A program made the position numbers and the translations under genes. DNA of 64,000 nucleotides from Zobellia roscoffensis (GTDB lineage: Bacteria > Bacteroidota > Bacteroidia > Flavobacteriales > Flavobacteriaceae), in contig NZ_JADDXT010000002.1 of NCBI RefSeq assembly GCF_015330165.1, forward strand, positions 4,442,911 through 4,506,910, read 5' to 3'. Of the stretch, positions 9,365 through 19,194 are shown one piece after another. The first letter of the stretch is position 1. Every line of letters begins with the position of its first letter. The notes below the pieces were generated by a model, which was given only the letters and a program-made list of their open reading frames with translations, was not told the origin of the DNA and did no database searches.

Positions 9365-9601
9365 AGTTTACTTTAATCAGATTAATTTTTAAATACTTTG
9401 ACCAATACGCTTTACTTATGAACGCCACGGCTACTTAGCTAGGAGTAGAAGACCGTATGATATAGCTTCTACTTATGGATGTCTTGACTATTAAAACATT
9501 TTCTGTACTTCTCATAAATCCATTTACAAAATGAACGATTTACAATTTGTAATGAAAAAAAACTATTTCATTTGGAAATACCCTGCAAAAAATAGTCAAC
9601 C

Positions 9602-12139
9602 TTAAATAGCATTTACATTCAACGTAATTTCACCTGCTTTCAAACCTTCGGAAGCAGCGGAAATAGTTACTTTATCTGCCTGAGAGTTTGATTGCACTAT
9701 TAAAAGTACCCTACCCTGATCAGTTACAATTTTGTTGGACTGAAAATCCTGAACATTTCTTTCCGAACCATTATCAACCCCAAGTAGCCTTACATCACCA
9801 TGAACAGTAAAAATAATTTCTGAATTGAGGTGTCTTACCGGATTACCTTCTATATCTACAATTTGAGCCACTATATGGGCCACATCATAGGCATTGGTAG
9901 ACAATTCACTTTTGTCCACTGAAAGTTGAACGGCATGAGGTTCTTCGGCTGTTTTCAATTGAGCAATTGCATCTACTTTTTTTCCATCAATATAACCTTC
10001 AGCCTTTAATTCTCCCTCAGTAAACGGAACGGACCATTTATAGATATGGTCGTCAAAATCCGCTAGCTTTTTTCTCCCTAGCGAAGCATCGTTTAAAAAG
10101 AGTTCCACTTCTTCACAATTTGAATATACCTCTACAACGGTAGGTTCATTGACATCATAATTCCAGTATTCATTGCTTTCATGCCAAAACCACAATGCCT
10201 GTTTCCAAGCGTCTTTTTTCTTTTCTATGGGTTCTCCTACACTGTTTAACTTAAAAATTGATTTATCCAAAGACTGTGTAGTAATATATAAATGAGGCTC
10301 ATCGCTCCAAAGCGTTTTCATCATATGGTATGAAGTCTTTTCGAAACCTGCTGAATTCAGTAATCCACTATTCGTGCCTTTTTTTGGCCAGCCTCCGTTA
10401 GACTCACCCATATAATCAATTCCCGTCCACAAAAAGAGCCCGGAAATAAACGGACGTTCCATCACCGCTTTCCACTCATGCCACTGCGGAAGATTTTCTG
10501 TTCCCATGATTACCTTGTTCGGATAATTTTTGTGTCCGTAATCATAAATTACCCGTCGGTAACTATAACCCACAACATCCAACGCGTCTGCATAACCCGA
10601 TAAATGGCTAGCCGAAGGTAGAATGCAATTAGCAGTTACATAGCGTGTAGTGTCCAATTCCTTGGTCCATTTTGCCAACTTGTGAGCCGTTTCACCTATA
10701 TCGTATTTTCCCTTGGGCAAAGTATTCAATTTTTCATTTATCTGCTCTACGGAAAACGGTGGCTCGGAAAAGAAGTAATTGCCCTGCCATCCCATGTTGT
10801 TAAAGAAACCCGTGGCATCTGCATTTCTTGGATAGGTCCACTCTATCTCGTTACCGATGCTCCACTGTATAATACTTGGATGGTTTCGGTGCGCCAATAC
10901 GGTGTTTTTTAAATCTTTTTCTGCCCATTCTTGAAAGTGCTCCGTATAACCACGAGTAACGTAGTCTACACTTTGTTCATTCATGTTCTTTCTTTTGTCC
11001 TTGGGATTGTCCCACTCATCAAAAAACTCATCCTGTACCAGAAAGCCCATCTCATCGCACAAATCTAAAAATGCTTGGGAACCGGGATTATGCGAAATTC
11101 TAATCGCATTACAACCCGCTTCTTTTAGCTTGGCCAAGCGTCTTCTCCAAACATCATCAGGAACTGCAGCACCTACCAATCCTCCGTCATGGTGCAGGCA
11201 AACTCCTTTTATTTTCATATTTTCACCGTTAAGGAAAAACCCTTCATCAGCATCAAAACGGATGGATCGAACACCAAAGGTTGTTTCCTGTTGATCAATA
11301 ATTTTTCCGTCTTGCACGATTGAGGTAATGGCTTTGTATAAATAGGGATTTTCAACGCTCCATAGATTAGCGTTTTCAATAGATACGGACTGTTGATGTG
11401 AAGTCTTCGTATTTCCGGCAATGGAAAATGTATTTGTTTGTTCATTGACTTTTTTCCCTTCTCTATCATAAATATCAGTTTGTATTTCAGCGTTTTTATT
11501 CTCTGAAAAATCGTTCTGGATATTAATTGCTACAGAAACTTCTGCCCTATTTTCATCTATTTTAGGAGTCGTAATGAACACGCCCCAAACAGGAATGTGC
11601 AATTTGTTTTTGACCAAAAGTTTTACATCTCGATATATTCCTGAACCCGTGTACCAACGGCTGTCGGCATAACGGGTTCTATCAACCTTAACCTCGATTA
11701 AATTCGAGTCTTTTTCCGAATTCAAATAAGGTGAAATGTTAAAATAAAATGGAGAATATCCATACGGATGAGCACCGACCTTTTCTCCGTTCAAAACAAC
11801 TTCCGAGTTATTATAAACCCCATCAAACAATATATATGCATTTTCATTCTCTTGTAGTCTTAATGGGAATTTTTTACGATACAACCCTGTACCTCCGGGA
11901 AGATACCCAGTAGCCCCTTCGCCATTTATGGAGTCAAAAGAAGCTTCAACACTCCAATCATGTGGAAGTCTTACGTTTTTCCAGTTGGCGGAGTTCCCAG
12001 TGGTGTCTACCAACTGAAACTGCCAATCGTGATTGAAATCAGTAGATACTTGTGTTAATTCTGTTTTAGCCCGTTTATCATTCGTGCAAGAAGTTAGCAC
12101 GGAACCAATCAGTGTAAAAAACAAAAGATATTTTTTCAT
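9602..12139 (-). CDS. GH2 beta-galactosidase-like lipoprotein
   Basis: An 845-residue glycoside hydrolase family 2 enzyme. It carries a lipoprotein signal (MKKYLLFFTLIGSVLTSC, Cys18), a sugar-binding jelly-roll at about 35-185, an Ig-like domain at about 190-295 and the TIM barrel from about 300. The acid/base is Glu431 in SIGNE and the nucleophile Glu548 in MGTEN. C-terminal beta domains follow (about 640-845), including a DUF4982-like section. The ATG at 12139 is preferred: a longer frame from 12175 would run through the preceding terminator and spoil the lipobox. It is the last gene of the operon, separated from the RhaT-like gene by that terminator. In this setting it probably removes beta-linked D-galactose from agar/porphyran oligosaccharides. 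Confidence 0.88.
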   Translation of the reverse strand: MKKYLLFFTLIGSVLTSCTNDKRAKTELTQVSTDFNHDWQFQLVDTTGNSANWKNVRLPHDWSVEASFDSINGEGATGYLPGGTGLYRKKFPLRLQENENAYILFDGVYNNSEVVLNGEKVGAHPYGYSPFYFNISPYLNSEKDSNLIEVKVDRTRYADSRWYTGSGIYRDVKLLVKNKLHIPVWGVFITTPKIDENRAEVSVAINIQNDFSENKNAEIQTDIYDREGKKVNEQTNTFSIAGNTKTSHQQSVSIENANLWSVENPYLYKAITSIVQDGKIIDQQETTFGVRSIRFDADEGFFLNGENMKIKGVCLHHDGGLVGAAVPDDVWRRRLAKLKEAGCNAIRISHNPGSQAFLDLCDEMGFLVQDEFFDEWDNPKDKRKNMNEQSVDYVTRGYTEHFQEWAEKDLKNTVLAHRNHPSIIQWSIGNEIEWTYPRNADATGFFNNMGWQGNYFFSEPPFSVEQINEKLNTLPKGKYDIGETAHKLAKWTKELDTTRYVTANCILPSASHLSGYADALDVVGYSYRRVIYDYGHKNYPNKVIMGTENLPQWHEWKAVMERPFISGLFLWTGIDYMGESNGGWPKKGTNSGLLNSAGFEKTSYHMMKTLWSDEPHLYITTQSLDKSIFKLNSVGEPIEKKKDAWKQALWFWHESNEYWNYDVNEPTVVEVYSNCEEVELFLNDASLGRKKLADFDDHIYKWSVPFTEGELKAEGYIDGKKVDAIAQLKTAEEPHAVQLSVDKSELSTNAYDVAHIVAQIVDIEGNPVRHLNSEIIFTVHGDVRLLGVDNGSERNVQDFQSNKIVTDQGRVLLIVQSNSQADKVTISAASEGLKAGEITLNVNAI

Positions 12140-12163
12140 AACTCTATATTTACCATATGAATC

Positions 12164-12200
12164 AAAAAAGCCCAATTGAAAAGCTTATAACAATCGGGCT
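12164..12200 (-). terminator. Terminator between the RhaT-like and GH2 genes
   Basis: Minus-strand stem AGCCCGATTG/CAATTGGGCT (10 bp, one G-U pair, 12-base loop) followed by six T. It lies directly upstream of the GH2 start. It may be leaky, reducing GH2 expression relative to the upstream genes. A related GTTAGTTT segment precedes it (about 12214-12223). Confidence 0.7.
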
Positions 12201-12244
12201 TACTACTAAAACAAACTAACTTTATTTTTGATGGAGAGCCGGCA

Positions 12245-13264
12245 TTAACCTAATCCGTTCGCATAAGCCACAATTACAATTCCTGCAATCATACAACCCA
12301 ATCCACCATATAATAGGTTTCTAGCTTTTGGCGAAGCGCTTATCCATTCCTTAGTTACCAAACCACTTACAATTGCCGTAGCAACAGAAGCTGTATTAAA
12401 AATTGCATACCCAACAGTATTTCCGGATGCACCAAGTTTAAATGCAGCATATGCAAAAAGAGCTGAGGCAGCATAATGAAAAACGGCCATGATCAGAATA
12501 AGAAATAGATTCTTTCCAAAAGCTGGCGTTTTGAAATCTCCCCATGCTTTTTTGGCATTTAACTGCCACAAGAAGTAAGCAGTCATAACGATACCCCCAC
12601 TTAAGAAAATAGGAAACATAACAGCTACTGCCGTTATCCAATCGGCATTGCCCTGTGCTATGCTTGCCTCGTGCAAATATGGTCTTCCTGCGGCATTGGC
12701 ATAACTGAAACCGGTAGCCAAAAGACCTCCAACAACAGCAATCATAATACCTGTTACCATAGAACCTTTATTGGAACCTCCTTTTTCCGTGGCGATTTTT
12801 TTCTCGTCCTTTTCTCGGGTAAGACCTGCCTTTCCGTTCAATATTACCCCAAGCAAGACCACCAAAATACCGACTAAAATGAAGGTTAATACATTAGATG
12901 GCGGTAAACCATCTTCTATGAACGGTAAAAGGGAACCTACTAAAATTATAGTTCCAATAAATATTGAAAAACCTAAGGAAAGTCCTATATGATTTATGGC
13001 TTTACTCCACATCATAACGCCTATTCCCCAAAGGAAACTGGTAAGTCCCATTTTAATCCAAATATCGGTTGGCATATTACCAAAAATTTCACCAAAACCC
13101 TGAATAAGAGTCACTGATGCTATAATGGGCACCACGAACATAGTCAGGAGAAAAAAGAGACTCCACGTATTTTCATACTTGAACCCCTTTGTAAATTTTT
13201 CAGGAAGGGCATAAAGGCCCAACATCAATCCGGCGAAAATCGCCCATAAAACTCCTTCGGTCAT
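12245..13264 (-). CDS. RhaT-family (DMT/GRP) sugar:proton symporter
   Basis: A 339-residue integral membrane protein with about ten hydrophobic helices. The opening MTEGVLWAIFAGLMLGLYALP and the following segments resemble the L-rhamnose-proton symporter family, which belongs to the drug/metabolite transporter superfamily. A charged loop near residues 150-170 separates the two halves. Placed downstream of the aldose epimerase and anhydrogalactose genes, it is likely to import a monosaccharide released in the periplasm, such as 3,6-anhydro-L-galactose or galactose, rather than rhamnose. No rhamnose genes are present. Family confident, substrate inferred. Confidence 0.8.
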   Translation of the reverse strand: MTEGVLWAIFAGLMLGLYALPEKFTKGFKYENTWSLFFLLTMFVVPIIASVTLIQGFGEIFGNMPTDIWIKMGLTSFLWGIGVMMWSKAINHIGLSLGFSIFIGTIILVGSLLPFIEDGLPPSNVLTFILVGILVVLLGVILNGKAGLTREKDEKKIATEKGGSNKGSMVTGIMIAVVGGLLATGFSYANAAGRPYLHEASIAQGNADWITAVAVMFPIFLSGGIVMTAYFLWQLNAKKAWGDFKTPAFGKNLFLILIMAVFHYAASALFAYAAFKLGASGNTVGYAIFNTASVATAIVSGLVTKEWISASPKARNLLYGGLGCMIAGIVIVAYANGLG

Positions 13265-13323
13265 AACTTAAATATTTAATTGAAGTCAAGTCAACCACTA
13301 CCGGCCCACCTGACTTTATTGAT

Positions 13324-14379
13324 TTACCAGTTGAATTTAAAAATAGTAGTACTGTTATAAACTTCGCCAACTTTTAGAATGCTCTGGGGAGCAGTGGCAA
13401 TATTCGGTCCATTAGGATAGCGGTGGGTTTCACAACAAAATCCGCGGAATTTGCCGTACTGCAAGCCGGATTCCCGCTTTAGTTCATCAGAAGTATATTT
13501 ACCCGTATACAATAACATGCCGGGCTCCGTAGTAAAAACTTCCATAGAACGCCCACTCTTAGGCTCGGATATTTCGGCCACTTTACCCAGTTCAAATCCT
13601 TTATCTTCAAAGAGGTAAAAGTGCTCAAAACCGTCGCCCATGGCATCATGTACTTCTTTTATGGTCTTTGCCGTACGCAAATCATCGGTTTTGCCCGCAA
13701 CAGAAACATTCTCACCTGTTGCTGCACCGGTTTCATCCCAAATTTGTTTGGTATCCGAGTTTACCATTACGGAGTGACCCTCTACATTTTCAGCAAAACC
13801 AGAAAGATTAAAATACGAGTGATTTGTAATGGTGAAAGGCGTGTCTTGGTCGGTTATTGCGCCATATCGTATTTTAAGTTCATTGTCATTTGTTAATGTA
13901 AAGGTCACTTGAACCGTAATATTTCCAGGAAAACCTTCTTCTAAATGAAGACTTGTAAGTTCCATTTGAATGTTAGCTAACTCGTTTGAAAACGAACTTA
14001 CTTTCCATATTTTTTTGTCGAAGCCCACTTTACCACCGTGAAGATTATTATTACCAACAATTTTTGCCAGTTCATAATCCTTTCCCTTCAAAGAAAATTT
14101 AGCATCCTTAATTTGCGAACAATAACGACCTACGGTTCCTCCAAAATAGGGGGCATTTGCTTTATAAGCATCAGAAAAATAGCCTTCAAAAGTATCAAAA
14201 CCACAAACGATTTCTTCGGCTTTACCTTCTTTGTTCGGCACTAAAATAGAGGTAATTGTAGCCCCATAGTTGGAGATTTTTACTCGAACTCCATTATCAT
14301 TTTCCAAAGTATACTGTTGAATAGTTTCACCATTCAGTACACCAAAATCCGTTTGATCTGTTCTCATTATCATTTGCAT
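13324..14379 (-). CDS. galM: Aldose 1-epimerase (galactose mutarotase)
   Basis: A 351-residue galactose mutarotase-type enzyme interconverting alpha and beta anomers. Family landmarks are present: NNLHGG near residue 110, the catalytic His in TNHSYFNLSG near 190 and the catalytic Glu in FCCETHRYPNGPN near 320. There is no signal peptide, so it acts in the cytoplasm. The start is ambiguous between ATG codons at 14379, 14373 and 14367. It is co-directional with and 23 bases after the cycloisomerase gene, and serves the D-galactose (or L-galactose) branch of the operon. Confidence 0.85.
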   Translation of the reverse strand: MQMIMRTDQTDFGVLNGETIQQYTLENDNGVRVKISNYGATITSILVPNKEGKAEEIVCGFDTFEGYFSDAYKANAPYFGGTVGRYCSQIKDAKFSLKGKDYELAKIVGNNNLHGGKVGFDKKIWKVSSFSNELANIQMELTSLHLEEGFPGNITVQVTFTLTNDNELKIRYGAITDQDTPFTITNHSYFNLSGFAENVEGHSVMVNSDTKQIWDETGAATGENVSVAGKTDDLRTAKTIKEVHDAMGDGFEHFYLFEDKGFELGKVAEISEPKSGRSMEVFTTEPGMLLYTGKYTSDELKRESGLQYGKFRGFCCETHRYPNGPNIATAPQSILKVGEVYNSTTIFKFNW

Positions 14380-14402
14380 TTAAAATGTTCTTGTTTGATG
14401 TT

Positions 14403-15497
14403 CTATTTAGACTGATAAGGTGCAAGTTTTTTCCAATCGAACTCAACGCCTACACCAGGTGTATCCGGCGCAACGGCAAGATGATTTTCCACCACCAAAG
14501 GCCTTTTGGTATATTGATCAATAGGAAAACTATGTACCTCTAACCAACCCGAATTAGGCTGTGCGGATACCAAACTTACGTGCAGCTCCTGCATACCGTG
14601 CGAACAAGCCGGAATACCATGTTTATCGGCTAATCTTGCCGCTTCCAACCAACCGGTTACACCCCCGCAATTGGAAGCATCCGGTTGAACAAAAGATAAT
14701 TTTGCCTGATCCATGGCATATTCAAACTCATGAATGGTATGTAAATTTTCGCCCATGGCCAACGGGAAATCCGTAGCATCTGAAATCTGGGCAAAACCCA
14801 TGTAGTTATCCGGTATGATAGGTTCTTCAAACCAAGTAATGTCATATTCCCGGAACCTGTTAATCGCTTTTATAGCTTTTTCAACGGTCATGGAATAATT
14901 GGCATCGACCATGAAAGTTACATCCGGACCAATAAATTCACGAACGGCCTTAATGCGTTCTATATCCTCATCCAGGTTTTCCCGTCCTATTTTTATTTTA
15001 ACCGCATTAAAACCAGCGGCCAAATAACCTTCCATATTCTTCAAAAGTTTTGGAATAGGAAATTGTAAATCTATTCCGCCACAATATGCTTTACAGGTTT
15101 TACCAGCTCCACCGGCCATTTGCCATAACGGTTTTTCTGCTTTTTTACAACGAATGTCCCATAGGGCAATATCAATTGTAGAAACCGCAAAAGATACAAT
15201 ACCGCCGCGGCCCACATAATGCATATGCCACTCTAAGAAATCATAGATACCTTCTACATCTGTACCATCCTTACCAATTAAAGCCGGCGCAATATCGTGG
15301 TCTACCATTGCCTTTATGGCATTTCCGCCTTTCCCGCCTGTATAGGTATAACCAGTTCCTGTACTCCCATCTTCTAAAGTAATAGTGGAAGTAACCAGTT
15401 CAAAATGCGTATGGTCTCCATGTTTGGCATCGTTCATGACTTCCGGCAACGGAACCCTGAACAACTTACAATCAACCGATTTTATACGTGTACTCAT
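14403..15497 (-). CDS. 3,6-anhydro-L-galactonate cycloisomerase (enolase superfamily)
   Basis: A 364-residue enolase-superfamily enzyme of the MR subgroup. It has the K-x-K pair Lys167/Lys169, metal ligands Asp198, Glu224 and Glu250, and His300 in the SHG motif as the second catalytic base. The family includes galactarolactone cycloisomerase and the 3,6-anhydro-L-galactonate cycloisomerase that opens the anhydro ring to give 2-keto-3-deoxy-L-galactonate. The latter assignment rests on context: the start codon directly abuts the stop of the aldehyde dehydrogenase, and a GH117 anhydrogalactosidase lies in the same operon. No signal peptide, so cytoplasmic. Confidence 0.82.
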   Translation of the reverse strand: MSTRIKSVDCKLFRVPLPEVMNDAKHGDHTHFELVTSTITLEDGSTGTGYTYTGGKGGNAIKAMVDHDIAPALIGKDGTDVEGIYDFLEWHMHYVGRGGIVSFAVSTIDIALWDIRCKKAEKPLWQMAGGAGKTCKAYCGGIDLQFPIPKLLKNMEGYLAAGFNAVKIKIGRENLDEDIERIKAVREFIGPDVTFMVDANYSMTVEKAIKAINRFREYDITWFEEPIIPDNYMGFAQISDATDFPLAMGENLHTIHEFEYAMDQAKLSFVQPDASNCGGVTGWLEAARLADKHGIPACSHGMQELHVSLVSAQPNSGWLEVHSFPIDQYTKRPLVVENHLAVAPDTPGVGVEFDWKKLAPYQSK

Positions 15498-16952
15498 TTA
15501 AGCTTTGTGTCTAATGTAAAACGTCTTTTTCTCCATGTACTGCTCAAAGCCGTACTTACCATCCTCACCACCGGAACCACTTAACTTGTAGCCATTGTGG
15601 AATCCTTGATGCTGTTCTCCATGACCACGGTTTACATAGATTTCTCCATACTCCAACTCATCATTACATTTCATGATTGTACTCATATCGTTGGTAAAAA
15701 TCATAGCTGCAAGTCCGTATTCACAGTCATTGGCATACCCAACCACTTCTTCAAAAGTTTTGAATTTTAAAACAGGAAGAATAGGCCCAAAAGACTCTTC
15801 ATGAACAATAGTCATGTCTTGCGTTACATTGGTCAGAACCGTTGGCTCAAACCAAAATCCTTTTTCAAATGAACTGCCTTCGGGTTTTTTACCACCCGTA
15901 GCAAGTGTTGCGCCCTCTTCCAAGCTAACCGCCACCAAATGCTCCATATGTTTTAGTTCCGAAGCATTTACCTTAGGCCCCATATCTGTATCTTCCAACA
16001 TTGGATCCCCCACCTTTAGGGCTTTAGTTTTAGCAATGAACTTCTCCATGAACGTATCATAAATTCCTTCATGTACATACATTCTTTCATTACAGGTACA
16101 AACCTGACCACAGTTATCAAAACGGGAATGCAAGGCCGAATCAACCGCCGCATCAATATCAGCGTCTTCAAAAACGATAAAAGGAGCTTTTCCTCCAAGT
16201 TCTAATTGTACATGCGTAAGATTCTGAGCAGCAGCCCTTGCAATAGATTGACCTACTGGCGTAGACCCTGTCATGGTCACCATTTTTGTGATAGGACTCT
16301 CAACAAGGGTATTACCCATGGCTCTTCCTGGACCGGTTAAAATATTGATAACCCCGTCTGGAATACCAACTTTCTTAGCCAAATTACCCAACTCTAGCGT
16401 TGCTAAAGGTGTTTCGGAAGTCGGTTTAATAACGATTGTATTTCCAGCTACCAAAGCAGGACCTAATTTACGACCTGCCAAAGCCAATGGAAAATTCCAG
16501 GCTGTAATAGCCACAACAACACCGCGTGGTATTTTTTGAATCCAGATTTGCTCATTAGGGTTATCCGAAGGAATAATATCTCCTTCAATTCTTCTTGCAC
16601 CTTCACAAGCGTACTCAATAAATGAAGCCGTCACCGCGACTTCCCCTTTGGCCACTTTGAGCAATTTACCTTGTTCCTTAACCAAAAGTTCCGCTAAGAA
16701 ATCTGAATTTGCCTTTATTTCATCTGCCAATTTATATAGCAAATCAGCACGGGAACGAGCAGGTAATTTTTTCCATTCTTTTTGCGCCTTTTCAGCTGCA
16801 TCCAAAGCTTGTTGAGCCTCCTCTACAGTTCCGTTCTGTACCCTTGCCACAACTTCTTCTGTAGTTGGGTTTACAATATCTATGGTCTCACCCGATGTAG
16901 ATGTTACCCATTTTCCGTCAATAAATAGTTGGTATTCTTTAATTGCTGACAT
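15498..16952 (-). CDS. 3,6-anhydro-L-galactose dehydrogenase (NAD(P)-dependent aldehyde dehydrogenase)
   Basis: A 484-residue aldehyde dehydrogenase close to the AldA (lactaldehyde/glycolaldehyde) group. The catalytic residues are Asn153 in WNFP, Glu251 in ELGGKAP and Cys285 in GQVCTC. The C-terminal NRGHGEQHQGFHNG segment is also AldA-like. It would oxidise the free aldehyde of 3,6-anhydro-L-galactose to the anhydro-aldonate, the substrate of the cycloisomerase encoded immediately downstream with zero intervening bases. That abutment argues for translational coupling. Family certain; the specific substrate follows from the neighbours. Confidence 0.83.
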   Translation of the reverse strand: MSAIKEYQLFIDGKWVTSTSGETIDIVNPTTEEVVARVQNGTVEEAQQALDAAEKAQKEWKKLPARSRADLLYKLADEIKANSDFLAELLVKEQGKLLKVAKGEVAVTASFIEYACEGARRIEGDIIPSDNPNEQIWIQKIPRGVVVAITAWNFPLALAGRKLGPALVAGNTIVIKPTSETPLATLELGNLAKKVGIPDGVINILTGPGRAMGNTLVESPITKMVTMTGSTPVGQSIARAAAQNLTHVQLELGGKAPFIVFEDADIDAAVDSALHSRFDNCGQVCTCNERMYVHEGIYDTFMEKFIAKTKALKVGDPMLEDTDMGPKVNASELKHMEHLVAVSLEEGATLATGGKKPEGSSFEKGFWFEPTVLTNVTQDMTIVHEESFGPILPVLKFKTFEEVVGYANDCEYGLAAMIFTNDMSTIMKCNDELEYGEIYVNRGHGEQHQGFHNGYKLSGSGGEDGKYGFEQYMEKKTFYIRHKA

Positions 16953-16961
16953 GTTCTTATT

Positions 16962-18353
16962 TTATTTATGTTTTCTATATGTATCCATTCTTGTAGCTGC
17001 TTTGCCTTCAAATCTTCTTTCTAATTCCCAAAGCGGTCTTTCTAATGTAAGTTCCCAGTCAAAAAGCATTTTGTATAGCTCACGAACCTTCTCTGGATGT
17101 GCCGAAGCCAAATCGTTCACTTCTGAAATATCTTCCTTTATGTTGTACAACTCTGCGGGACGATCAGGAAAACGAACCAATTTCCAATCGTTATGCCTAA
17201 CGGCTCCTCTGTTCTCTTTTTTCCAATACAATGTTGTATGGGGTATACCGGCCTTTTTTTCTTTTAAATAAGGCAGTAGATCTACTCCATCCAAACCTTC
17301 CACATTACTAACATCCCCGCCTGCGGCAGTAACAAAAGTTGGTAAAAGGTCTAATGTACTTACTGGGTTTTCATAGACTGTATTTGATTTTAATATACCG
17401 GGCCATGACATCAAGAAAGGAACGCGTATCCCCCCTTCTAAGTGGTTTGCTTTTGTACCGCTTAACGGGTCATTTAATGATTCATTAGAATCCGAAGGCC
17501 CACCATTGTCATTGGTAAAAACTATAAGTGTGTTCTTTTCCAGGCCTAGTTCTTTAATATGGTCCAAAACTTTCCCACATGCTCTATCCATTGCAATAGC
17601 CATAGCTGCTAAAGTTTTCCGTTTCCCGCTCAGGCCATTCACTTTCTTTAAATCCTCTTCTATTGCTTCCATTGGTGTATGTACCGCATTGAAAGCCAGA
17701 TAAATGAAAAATGGATTCTTTTGGTTTCTATCCATAAACGAGTTGGCCTCTTCTGCTAATTCATCCGTCAGATATCCGTCATGTTCTTTATAATTCTCAA
17801 AACCACGTTCAAGTCTATCTTCGTCCCGACGAAGTTTATTTTCATTTCCATAAGGCATATAACTTCTTGCGCCACCACGGAAGCCATAAAACTCATCAAA
17901 ACCTCTTTTGGTAGGATGAAAACGGTCTGCATTACCTTGATGCCATTTTCCAAATACCGCCGTTTTATAACCTTGTTCTTTGAGATAATCCGCCATTGTC
18001 TTCTGGTCCAGCGGAAGCCCCATATCATCTCCGGTAATTCCGTTTTTACTCATAAGACCGGGAACGTTGTTCTCTTCGAACCCAAATTTCTGCTGATATT
18101 TTCCTGTCAAAAGTCCGGCGCGCGATGGTCCACAAACGGCCGCAGAAACATACGCCTGAGTAAATCGAACCCCATTTTTTGCCAATTTATCAAGTTCAGG
18201 AGTTTGAAAATCTTTGCTTCCCTGAAAGCCAAAATCAGCATAACCCGCATCATCAGATAGTATAAAAATAATGTTTGGTTTGTCTTGTGCCCAGCCATTT
18301 ATAAGCGCAAAAAAGGACACTAAGAACAAGAATACCTGTCTTGGCAATTTCAT
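16962..18353 (-). CDS. Secreted S1-family sulfatase
   Basis: A 463-residue formylglycine-dependent sulfatase. It has a classical signal peptide (about residues 1-23, ending NGWAQ), metal-binding Asp34/Asp35 in LSDDAG, the maturation motif CGPSR with Cys74, and the KWHQG segment near 135-140. It needs the formylglycine-generating enzyme, which is not in this window. It sits 9 bases upstream of the aldehyde dehydrogenase gene in the GH117 operon, so its substrate is probably a sulfated agar or porphyran oligosaccharide. The exact sulfate position cannot be read from the sequence. Confidence 0.87.
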   Translation of the reverse strand: MKLPRQVFLFLVSFFALINGWAQDKPNIIFILSDDAGYADFGFQGSKDFQTPELDKLAKNGVRFTQAYVSAAVCGPSRAGLLTGKYQQKFGFEENNVPGLMSKNGITGDDMGLPLDQKTMADYLKEQGYKTAVFGKWHQGNADRFHPTKRGFDEFYGFRGGARSYMPYGNENKLRRDEDRLERGFENYKEHDGYLTDELAEEANSFMDRNQKNPFFIYLAFNAVHTPMEAIEEDLKKVNGLSGKRKTLAAMAIAMDRACGKVLDHIKELGLEKNTLIVFTNDNGGPSDSNESLNDPLSGTKANHLEGGIRVPFLMSWPGILKSNTVYENPVSTLDLLPTFVTAAGGDVSNVEGLDGVDLLPYLKEKKAGIPHTTLYWKKENRGAVRHNDWKLVRFPDRPAELYNIKEDISEVNDLASAHPEKVRELYKMLFDWELTLERPLWELERRFEGKAATRMDTYRKHK

Positions 18354-18399
18354 TTTTCAGTATTTATTTATTGGATTTTTTTACTCAGTCTTAAGATAC

Positions 18400-19170
18400 T
18401 TATCTACCCATCCAACCGCCGTCTACCAACATGGTAACACCACTCATATAAGCCGCCGCATCTGAACTTAAAAACACGATAGGTCCTGCAAAATCTTCAG
18501 GTTTACCCCATCTTCCCGCCGGTATCCTAGATAGGATAGATGCTGATCTATCTGGGTCATTTCTTAAGGCTTCCGTATTATCCGTACTGATGTAACCGGG
18601 AGCAATTGCATTTACATTTACTCCTTTTCCGGCCCACTCATTTGCAAACGCCATTGTCATTTGACCAATAGCTCCTTTACTTGCTGCATAACCTGGTACG
18701 GTAATACCTCCTTGGAAGGTCAACAATGAAGCCGTGAAAATAATTTTACCCTCACCACGAGCTACCATTTCCTTACCAATTTCACGCGTTAATACAAATT
18801 GTGCCGTTTGGTTGATTTCAATTACCTTATCCCAATATTCATCTGAGTGCTCAACCGCTGGAGCTCTTAGGATTGTCCCTGCATTATTTACCAAAATATC
18901 GATTTTTGGAAAGTCGCCTTTCACTTCCTTAATGAATTCGTACAATGCCTCCCTATTCCCAAAATCGCAAGTATAGGCTTTAAACTTTCTACCTGTAGCT
19001 TCAACTTCTTGCTCTACCATGCTACCATGCTTCTCCAAAGAAGCACTGACCCCAATGATATCCGCACCAGCTTCCGCTAAGGCAACTGCCATAGCTTTTC
19101 CAATTCCTCTTTTGCAACCCGTTACCAAAGCGGTTTTACCTTTTAGGCTAAATTGATTTAATATGCTCAT
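18400..19170 (-). CDS. KduD-like short-chain dehydrogenase, probable 2,5-diketo-3-deoxy-aldonate 5-reductase
   Basis: A 256-residue classical SDR. It has the TGxxxGIG cofactor motif (residues 17-24), NNAG (95-98) and the Ser148-Tyr161-Lys165 triad. The whole length resembles KduD, which interconverts 2,5-diketo-3-deoxygluconate and 2-keto-3-deoxygluconate. In the anhydro-L-galactose pathway described for marine agar degraders, the last step to KDG is exactly such a 5-keto reduction. Its position between the Zn-dehydrogenase and the sulfatase in the GH117 operon supports that role. Cytoplasmic. An alternative role in pectin or alginate metabolism is unlikely, since no lyase is present. Confidence 0.8.
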   Translation of the reverse strand: MSILNQFSLKGKTALVTGCKRGIGKAMAVALAEAGADIIGVSASLEKHGSMVEQEVEATGRKFKAYTCDFGNREALYEFIKEVKGDFPKIDILVNNAGTILRAPAVEHSDEYWDKVIEINQTAQFVLTREIGKEMVARGEGKIIFTASLLTFQGGITVPGYAASKGAIGQMTMAFANEWAGKGVNVNAIAPGYISTDNTEALRNDPDRSASILSRIPAGRWGKPEDFAGPIVFLSSDAAAYMSGVTMLVDGGWMGR

Positions 19171-19194
19171 TTCCTTATGCGTTATTTCTCTTTA

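Larger units (their letters stand above)
9143..9601. other. Noncoding interval between GH2 and MFS genes
   Basis: 459 bases without a convincing gene. It holds the GH2 3' region, with a 13-base motif at 9352-9364 and a terminator at 9303-9340, and the MFS leader with a hairpin at 9194-9224. A smaller 8-base inverted repeat with arms AGTAGAAG and CTTCTACT lies at 9444-9473. The rest is AT-rich, and no exact Bacteroidota -7 box was found. Confidence 0.6.

Noticed and set aside
11215..11469. Many overlapping open frames opposite or inside the large genes, such as this one within GH2.
   Set aside because: They lie wholly inside well-supported genes, show no family pattern, and have compositions expected of shadow frames.
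12140..12175. Longer N-terminus for the GH2 protein from the ATG at 12175.
   Set aside because: It would run through a strong terminator stem and place the lipoprotein signal in the interior.
14403..16952. Assigning ALDH and cycloisomerase to the carrageenan (3,6-anhydro-D-galactose) pathway.
   Set aside because: The operon has GH117, which acts on anhydro-L-galactose, and no GH127, GH129 or carrageenase was seen.
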